NCBI GenBank assembly: GCA_024223125.1
Contig: JAAEOP010001135.1
Coordinates: 1 to 5,057 of the forward strand
Direction: 5' to 3'
Source: Chloroflexota bacterium
GTDB taxonomy: Bacteria > Chloroflexota > Anaerolineae > Promineifilales > Promineifilaceae
Length of the DNA stretch: 5,057 bases
Below are positions 1-3,749 of the stretch, one piece after another (within the stretch, counting starts at the first letter, position 1; the number at the start of each line of letters is the position of its first letter). The notes under the pieces are model-generated. The model was not told the origin of the DNA, did no database searches, and was given only the letters and a program-made list of their open reading frames with translations. Made by a program: the position numbers and the translations under genes.

Positions 1-15
1 ACCCCATTTTGGGGT
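1..15. repeat. Short 5-bp hairpin at the window edge
   Basis: The arms ACCCC (1-5) and GGGGT (11-15) are perfectly complementary around an ATTTT loop. The hairpin may be the end of a terminator for a gene left of the window, but no T-run follows on the plus strand and the minus-strand continuation is cut off. Nothing else is visible between here and the TATAAT box. Confidence 0.3.
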
Positions 16-68
16 CTAGTAGATTTCATCAATTTTGGCAAGAAATCGGGGTTTTCAGTGGACTCAGC

Positions 69-74
69 TATAAT
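69..74 (+). promoter_or_regulatory. Putative -10 box (TATAAT) for the DUF6916-like gene
   Basis: A perfect TATAAT lies 37 bases before the ATG at 112, which would give a leader of roughly 30 nt. No good -35 hexamer sits 16-18 bases upstream; the nearest resemblance, TTGGCA at 35-40, is 28 bases away and too far. The 6-bp inverted repeat ACTCAG (62-67) / CTGAGT (90-95) brackets the -10 box and the expected start point, so it could be an operator, though six base pairs can arise by chance. Confidence 0.4.
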
Positions 75-111
75 TAGTTCTCCCAATGACTGAGTATCAT
101 TTGAGGTGATT

Positions 112-459
112 ATGACTGAAGAATATTCATTGGCAGACAAGCTGAAAAAAGAGTTGTTAGCCGCCCATCTTGAGGAAACATTCCTGCTCTACGTGAAGGA
201 AAACGAGACCATTCCTTTAACGTTAGTGGAAGTGAAACCACTCAAGCCACCACCGGCTGGGGATGTTTGGTTGACAACGCCAGGCGTTCAACTACGCCAG
301 GAACCTTTTTCAATGATTTTCCGCGGCCCAATGGAATGGGCGCTGCCGCAGCAAATGTATTTGCTGGAACATGAAATAATGGGACGGTTTGAGGGACTTT
401 TTCTGGTGCCAGTAGGGATGGATGGAAACGGCCGTTACTATGAAGCGCTTGTGAACTGA
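112..459 (+). CDS. DUF6916-like small protein (115 aa), function unknown
   Basis: This is a complete small soluble protein with no signal peptide or membrane segment. After an N-terminal stretch (SLADKL... about residues 6-24) it shows the pattern I associate with the DUF6916 family: a central FSMIFRGP motif (66-73), a Leu-Pro-Gln step (78-80), YLLEHEIMGRFEGLFLVPVG (83-102) and a terminal RYYEALVN. The family has no established biochemical role; from memory, members often lie next to small tail-collar (microcystin-dependent-protein-like) genes and GNAT enzymes. The window begins too late to test the first, but a GNAT gene does follow. A GTG at 106 is in frame, but GAGG at 103-106 stands five bases before ATG 112, so 112 is the better start. 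The ACGGCCGT octamer at 428-435 encodes part of NGR near the C-terminus. The 3' end overlaps the convergent gene by 22 bp. Confidence 0.8.
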   Translation: MTEEYSLADKLKKELLAAHLEETFLLYVKENETIPLTLVEVKPLKPPPAGDVWLTTPGVQLRQEPFSMIFRGPMEWALPQQMYLLEHEIMGRFEGLFLVPVGMDGNGRYYEALVN

Positions 460-938
460 CCCGGAACCCACTCCATCAGAAAATACACGCCTGTATCCCC
501 AATTTTATGGAAGCCAAGTCGGGCATATAAACGCAGCGCTGGGTTGTGCTGTGCGACGTGAATACGAACAGGTAAGTCAGTCTGCTCACCTTCGGCCAGG
601 ATGGTTTGCATATAGCGGGAGCCAATCCCTTGATTACGATATTTTGGTAACAAGGCAATATCAATTATGCGGATTTCATCGGCACGACGGTCAATGTACA
701 AACGGCCGATTGGTTCATCGCACCGCAAGATAATGTCGAAGGCAGCTTCTGGAAATTCAGCCATGTAATAAACATGTTGGGCGTTAAATTGCTGATCGAG
801 AAAGGCTCCTTTTTGCTCCGGCGTCCACCAGGTTGCTTGTTCCATTTCCTTTTGACGGGTTGTATGGTAAAGACGGCAAAGAAAGCTTAGGTCATCGTCA
901 TTGATCGGTCTGAGTTGGAGGATGTTGTCTGCGAGCAT
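438..938 (-). CDS. GNAT family N-acetyltransferase
   Basis: This is a cytoplasmic GNAT-fold enzyme expected to move an acetyl group from acetyl-CoA to an amine; the substrate cannot be told from sequence. At 166 aa it has a typical single-domain length. It starts with LQLRPINDDDLSFL (7-20), the usual beta1-alpha1 entry. Motif A is seen as IALLPKYRNQGIGSRYM (94-110), with the acetyl-CoA pyrophosphate-binding R/Q-x-x-G-x-G as R101-N-Q-G104-I-G106. Motif B follows as HNPALRLYARLGF (131-143), where Tyr138 is the likely general acid. The start at 938 is chosen because AGGA stands four bases before it; an in-frame ATG at 974 would add 12 residues (MIFWGNNSLQDS) but has no ribosome binding site. The stop lies inside the convergent DUF6916-like gene. 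A minus-strand extended -10 box at 1199-1207 is the best promoter candidate and would give a leader of about 250 nt. Confidence 0.85.
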   Translation of the reverse strand: MLADNILQLRPINDDDLSFLCRLYHTTRQKEMEQATWWTPEQKGAFLDQQFNAQHVYYMAEFPEAAFDIILRCDEPIGRLYIDRRADEIRIIDIALLPKYRNQGIGSRYMQTILAEGEQTDLPVRIHVAQHNPALRLYARLGFHKIGDTGVYFLMEWVPGQFTSAS

Positions 939-1057
939 ACTATCCTGCAAAGAATTATTTCCCCAAAATATCATCGCTGGCTAACTCAATATCTGGGAAT
1001 ATTTACGCGGACAGCATTTGCCCGCACCATACTTGAAAATTTTGCTCATATCCAATC

Positions 1058-1109
1058 GGAGATTGGAGATTTAGAGATTGGGAGATTGACCCACTATCAT
1101 CTCCCAATC
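1058..1109. repeat. Tandem GGAGATTG-like octamers ending in an 11-bp inverted repeat
   Basis: Four head-to-tail units of 7-8 bases follow one another: GGAGATT (1058-1064), GGAGATTT (1065-1072), AGAGATTG (1073-1080) and GGAGATTG (1081-1088). The last two supply one arm, GATTGGGAGAT (1076-1086), of a perfect 11-bp inverted repeat with ATCTCCCAATC (1099-1109) around a 12-base loop. The element lies between the GNAT and RNase J genes, and related words recur just upstream of RNase J (2906-2940), so it looks like a dispersed simple-repeat family. Confidence 0.7.
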
Positions 1110-1118
1110 CCTTACATT

Positions 1119-1153
1119 TAGAAATCCGATTTCTCGGAGAAATCGGATTTCTA
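1119..1153. repeat. 16-bp nearly loopless nested palindrome
   Basis: AGAAATCCGATTTCT (1120-1134) and its exact reverse complement (1138-1152) are separated by only CGG, and the outer T1119/A1153 pair makes 16 perfect base pairs. Each arm is itself a small imperfect palindrome (GAAAT-CCG-ATTTC), so either two small hairpins or one large cruciform could form. There is no T-run on either side, so it is not a classic Rho-independent terminator. It lies in the presumed GNAT leader and may be a REP-like element, a processing site or a protein-binding site. Confidence 0.75.
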
Positions 1154-1198
1154 TACTCAACTTAAAAAATTGTCATTCCTTATCATCCATTGCCAAAC

Positions 1199-1207
1199 AT
1201 TATAACA
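1199..1207 (-). promoter_or_regulatory. Putative extended -10 promoter, minus strand
   Basis: On the minus strand this reads TGTTATAAT, a perfect TATAAT with the TG dinucleotide of an extended -10. No convincing -35 lies 17 bases upstream; a TTGACA overlapping the end of the RNase J gene is 25 bases away and too far, though an extended -10 can work without one. Transcription would start near 1191 and run through the palindrome and octamer repeats into the GNAT gene. Confidence 0.45.
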
Positions 1208-1231
1208 CGGTTCGTTACAGAAAAGAGCGTG

Positions 1232-2863
1232 TCAAACGCGAACGATATTGGGCAAAATGACGGGGCGGGATTGGGTTTTATGGTAGAAGAAATTTTGCAA
1301 GGTCTCACGCACGGTGTCGTCATGATTACGGCCGTTACGCTTCAACTCTCGCTTTAAGACGGCCGTCGCTCCATCCATCAACACCCCCGATTGATCCATT
1401 CGCAAAAAGCCCCGGCTAAAGAGGCGCGGTTCCCCGGCCAACTTATGCTTTTTGTTGATGGGCACGTAGACTACCACAAACCCATCTTGAGACAGTCGTT
1501 CCCGATCCCGTACCACCAGCTCCCCAATTTCACCCACCAGGTAACCATCCACATACACATCTTCGGCCACAATTGGATCTTCCAACCATGCCTTTTCGCC
1601 ATCAGTGGCCCAAACAGCCCCATTTTGCAGAATGAAAATACGATCTGCATCTACCCCATTTTCCTGGGCCAGACGGGAATGAAGATGCAAATGGCGCGTT
1701 TCCCCATGCACTGGAATTAAAAAGCGGGGCTGAACTGTTTCCAGCATGATCCGCAGTTCTTCACGGCTGCCATGCCCGGAAACATGCACGGGGGCCAACG
1801 GCCCATAAATCACATTCGCGCCGCGCCCAAACAGCTTGTTCAGCATACGGCCAACATCTTCTTCATTGCCCGGAATGGTTCCCCCGGAAATGATGATAGT
1901 GTCTCCTTCATGTACCTGAATTTGGCGATGTTCTCCTTTTGCCATCCGGTTCAACGCCGAGCGCGGCTCCCCTTGCGACCCGGTTGAAAGAATGACCAAC
2001 TCGCCCTCTGGCACATTGGCTCTGATGTCTACCAGCAATCCTTTAGGGATTTTTAGGTAACCTAAATCGCGGGCCAATTCCACATTTTGTTGTAAGCTAC
2101 GGCCGGTCATAGCTACTTTACGGCCGTACTTATCTGCCAGTCGCATAATTTCCTGTAACCGGGCTAAGACGGATGAGAAAGTGGCGATGATGATGCGACG
2201 GCCGTCAGCCTCCGCAAACAATTCATCCAATGTATCGGCCACTAACTGTTCTGTGGGGGTACGACCGGGGCGGTCGGCATTGGTGCTGTCCCCCATCATC
2301 ACCAGGACGCCGTTGGGGGTGAGTTGACGCAGGCGAGCTAGGTCTGTGGTGCGGCCGCCTGTCGGTGTTTCATCCAGCTTATAATCGCCGGTATGCACCA
2401 CAGCCCCCACCGGCGTATCAATGACCAGACCAACGGCCGCCGGAATAGAATGAGCCACCGCAAACGGGCTGATGCGAAACGGTCCCAGAGGCAATGTTTG
2501 GGTGTCATCAATAATTTCTAAAGAAGCTTTTTCTAAAACATGCGCCTCGGCCAACTGCCGCTCGACCATGCCAATGGTTAAGGCTGTGCCATAAATGGGC
2601 GCATTCACTCGTTCCAATAAATAAGGCAGGCCGCCAATATGGTCTTGGTGGCCGTGTGTCAGCACAATGCCGCGTAAAATATCTTGGTTCTCTACCACAG
2701 AGTCGAATTGGGGCAGCACCAGGTCAATGCCATACATGTCATTTTCGGGGAACATCACCCCACAGTCTACGATGATTTGGTTACGGCCGTATGCCAACAA
2801 TGTCATATTTTTACCAATTTCCCCCAGGCCGCCCAGGGGAATAATTTTCAATTTTTTACTCAT
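1232..2863 (-). CDS. rnj: Ribonuclease J (metallo-beta-lactamase/beta-CASP RNase)
   Basis: RNase J is a zinc-dependent cytoplasmic 5'-to-3' exo- and endoribonuclease that matures and degrades mRNA and rRNA. The protein is full length for the family (543 aa). The N-terminus KIIPLGGLGEIGKNM (6-20) is the family hallmark. Metal ligands are all present: H70-G-H72-Q-D74-H75, H138, D160 (HTGD) and H386 (IPVHGE). The beta-CASP domain covers about 200-365, including ATFSS (227-231), the phosphate-binding STGSQGEP (293-300) and HVSGHGS (360-366); the C-terminal domain is about 450-543. The residue after the second His is Gln where Glu is common, which is not expected to matter. The ATG at 2863 fits the family start, but no Shine-Dalgarno lies close (an AGGA is 19 bases away), so initiation may be unusual. 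Five exact ACGGCCGT octamers fall within the gene. GC content is clearly higher than in the spacer and gene upstream. A hairpin at 2957-2974 separates it from the upstream genes. Confidence 0.96.
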   Translation of the reverse strand: MSKKLKIIPLGGLGEIGKNMTLLAYGRNQIIVDCGVMFPENDMYGIDLVLPQFDSVVENQDILRGIVLTHGHQDHIGGLPYLLERVNAPIYGTALTIGMVERQLAEAHVLEKASLEIIDDTQTLPLGPFRISPFAVAHSIPAAVGLVIDTPVGAVVHTGDYKLDETPTGGRTTDLARLRQLTPNGVLVMMGDSTNADRPGRTPTEQLVADTLDELFAEADGRRIIIATFSSVLARLQEIMRLADKYGRKVAMTGRSLQQNVELARDLGYLKIPKGLLVDIRANVPEGELVILSTGSQGEPRSALNRMAKGEHRQIQVHEGDTIIISGGTIPGNEEDVGRMLNKLFGRGANVIYGPLAPVHVSGHGSREELRIMLETVQPRFLIPVHGETRHLHLHSRLAQENGVDADRIFILQNGAVWATDGEKAWLEDPIVAEDVYVDGYLVGEIGELVVRDRERLSQDGFVVVYVPINKKHKLAGEPRLFSRGFLRMDQSGVLMDGATAVLKRELKRNGRNHDDTVRETLQNFFYHKTQSRPVILPNIVRV

Positions 2864-2905
2864 AATTTATAGTTTGTTTTTTTCCTTTTGTGTTCAAAAT
2901 AATTT

Positions 2906-2940
2906 GGAGATCAGAGATTAGACAATCTCTAATCAATCTC
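2906..2940. repeat. GAGATT-type repeat cluster upstream of RNase J
   Basis: GGAGATC (2906-2912) and AGAGATT (2913-2919) stand in tandem, and the second pairs perfectly with AATCTCT (2924-2930) across an AGAC loop, followed by AATCAATCTC. These are the same words as in the 1058-1109 cluster on the other side of the RNase J gene. The position, 40-80 bases before the RNase J start, would place it in that gene's promoter or leader. Confidence 0.55.
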
Positions 2941-2993
2941 AATCGTTAATAACAAACGGCCCTTAATAAGGCCGATTAGATTCAATCGTTAAT
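2939..2993. repeat. 12-bp direct repeat flanking a hairpin
   Basis: TCAATCGTTAAT occurs exactly at 2939-2950 and again at 2982-2993, with centres 43 bases apart (about four helical turns). The hairpin CGGCC...GGCCG at 2957-2974 lies between them. Such spacing suits paired binding of a regulator upstream of RNase J, but a duplicated-target or plain-repeat origin is equally possible. Confidence 0.6.
2948..2974 (-). terminator. Possible Rho-independent terminator, minus strand
   Basis: On the minus strand a stem CGGCC/GGCCG (2974-2970 with 2961-2957), extended by two A-T pairs past a bulged base, is followed at once by TTTGTTATT. The T-run is interrupted and the stem short, so strength is doubtful. 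It would end the transcript of the 140-aa gene and the small peptide before RNase J. Confidence 0.35.
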
Positions 2994-3038
2994 TTTGTCA
3001 TACCTTTGTGGGACGTTACTCAGGTGGCTCAACCGGAA

Positions 3039-3125
3039 TCATACAACAGAAGGCACAGCGTTTTTCAAGATGGCACAGATAATAACACAAATAGATAAGA
3101 ATGACATAAGAAGAACCGCACTCAT
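3039..3125 (-). CDS. Possible 28-aa hydrophobic membrane peptide
   Basis: A 28-codon ORF begins with ATG (3125-3123) a single base after the TGA of the 140-aa gene. Residues about 3-20 (AVLLMSFLSICVIICAIL) are uniformly hydrophobic with two Cys, followed by Lys-Asn and a short polar-poor tail: the shape of a single-span membrane peptide. The only ribosome-binding candidate is a GGAA about nine bases upstream, inside the end of the preceding gene, so translation would probably be coupled. A T-rich spacer read in this direction can yield hydrophobic codons by chance, so this may not be a gene. Small toxin-like or sensor-associated peptides have this form, but no family is recognised. Confidence 0.28.
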   Translation of the reverse strand: MSAVLLMSFLSICVIICAILKNAVPSVV

Positions 3126-3126
3126 T

Positions 3127-3549
3127 TCATTTTTCCACAGCATTTGCCAGGTGTATTAAGTTTCTAGCCACAATTTCTAATTCGTTCAATTTCATGTCCT
3201 GATAACAAAATTCGGCGCTAATTTTGCCAGACTTCATCTCATAACCCGGTGGATACTTATTTATTTCCATTAGCAACCTGTGAACTTCAACTATCTTATA
3301 TTTTAGATTCTGATCCTCTTCGAATACCCTGTCCACAATCCCTTTTGGCTCACATTGAATATCGAACAACATCTTTGCTTCAATCTCTTCTTTGTTGATA
3401 TTCACAACATGGATAATTTTGGGCTGAATTGAATAATCTTCAACTTCATAATAAATCTCTTGATCATCCACAACCAGTTTTTTTTCCAAAGAAGGGCGAA
3501 CAAAAAATCGAAAATAAGTATCTGGTTTATGAACGACGGATACTTGCAT
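3127..3549 (-). CDS. Uncharacterised AT-rich 140-aa protein (possible immunity-type partner of the Rhs protein)
   Basis: I do not recognise a family. The product is soluble, with no signal peptide or membrane segment. The first half alternates charged and beta-prone stretches (TYFRFFVRP 11-19, EIYYEVEDY 31-39, KIIHVVNINKEEIEAKM 44-60); the second half looks more helical (KYKIVEVHRLLMEI 83-96, LNELEIVARNLIHLANAV 121-138). The protein is rich in Glu and Lys. The frame stays open 16 codons upstream of ATG 3549 back to a TAA at 3598-3600, with no other usual start in it; no good Shine-Dalgarno precedes 3549. The gene is noticeably more AT-rich than RNase J and the Rhs gene and has no ACGGCCGT copy, which hints at separate origin. 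It follows the Rhs gene on the same strand with a 200-bp gap, the place where immunity genes of polymorphic toxins sit, but a terminator-like hairpin lies between. The function remains open. Confidence 0.6.
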   Translation of the reverse strand: MQVSVVHKPDTYFRFFVRPSLEKKLVVDDQEIYYEVEDYSIQPKIIHVVNINKEEIEAKMLFDIQCEPKGIVDRVFEEDQNLKYKIVEVHRLLMEINKYPPGYEMKSGKISAEFCYQDMKLNELEIVARNLIHLANAVEK

Positions 3550-3617
3550 TGTTACCAGATTTCGGGAGTTATTTTCCCAATCGGAATAGGTTGACGCTTA
3601 TTACACGCGAAAATTTT

Positions 3618-3695
3618 TTACTCGGTCATCAACATGGACAATCCAAAGGGTACGCTCAATTTGCAGCGTGGCTCTTTATTCAGGTAAGGAGTCAT
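3618..3695 (-). CDS. Possible 25-aa leader or remnant ORF with strong Shine-Dalgarno
   Basis: On the minus strand GAGGAG stands seven bases before an ATG (3695-3693) that opens a 25-codon frame ending in TAA at 3620-3618 (begins MTPYLNKEPRCKLSVPFG). The Shine-Dalgarno can pair with CTCCT just inside the ORF (AGGAG/CTCCT, 5 bp), placing the ATG in the loop. No family is recognised. After the stop the same frame reads only five codons (KNFRV) before another stop, and a second frame stays open to the 140-aa gene, so this may be the damaged 5' end of an older gene. It could also be a leader peptide for the 140-aa gene 68 bases on, or chance. Confidence 0.25.
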   Translation of the reverse strand: MTPYLNKEPRCKLSVPFGLSMLMTE

Positions 3696-3707
3696 CTTCT
3701 CGCTCCT

Positions 3708-3743
3708 CAAAAGAAAACGGCGCTACGGCCGTAACAACCGTTT
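3708..3743 (-). terminator. Probable Rho-independent terminator of the Rhs gene
   Basis: Starting six bases after the Rhs stop, the minus strand forms AAACGG (3743-3738) with CCGTTT (3720-3715). Inside this stem lies the palindrome TACGGCCGTA (3733-3724), and TTTTCTTTT runs directly out of the stem. Stem, position and T-run fit a terminator; the asymmetric internal loop weakens it. The inner palindrome is one of the ten ACGGCCGT octamers. Confidence 0.5.
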
Positions 3744-3749
3744 CGTTCA

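Noticed and set aside
975..1110. CRISPR-like array from the tandem octamers
   Set aside because: Units are only 7-8 bases with no spacers between them, so this is a simple tandem repeat.
915..1121. 68-codon plus-strand ORF across the GNAT start and the repeats
   Set aside because: It runs antisense to the GNAT 5' end and through simple repeats, with no family resemblance and no ribosome site.
1119..1153. Palindrome as Rho-independent terminator for RNase J
   Set aside because: Neither side is followed by a T-run (minus strand continues AAATGTAAGG), and a strong -10 box lies between it and the RNase J stop.
2866..2871. TATAAA on the minus strand as -10 box for a leaderless RNase J transcript
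   Set aside because: It ends two bases before the ATG, so transcription would begin inside the gene. The only TTGAAC upstream is 20 bases away, which is too far for a normal spacer.
3478..3485. Run of eight A on the coding strand as a programmed frameshift site
   Set aside because: No alternative frame continues usefully and no downstream stimulating hairpin was seen.
3429..3734. 101-codon plus-strand ORF
   Set aside because: It is antisense to the 140-aa gene for more than a third of its length and resembles no family. The minus-strand reading has more protein-like composition.
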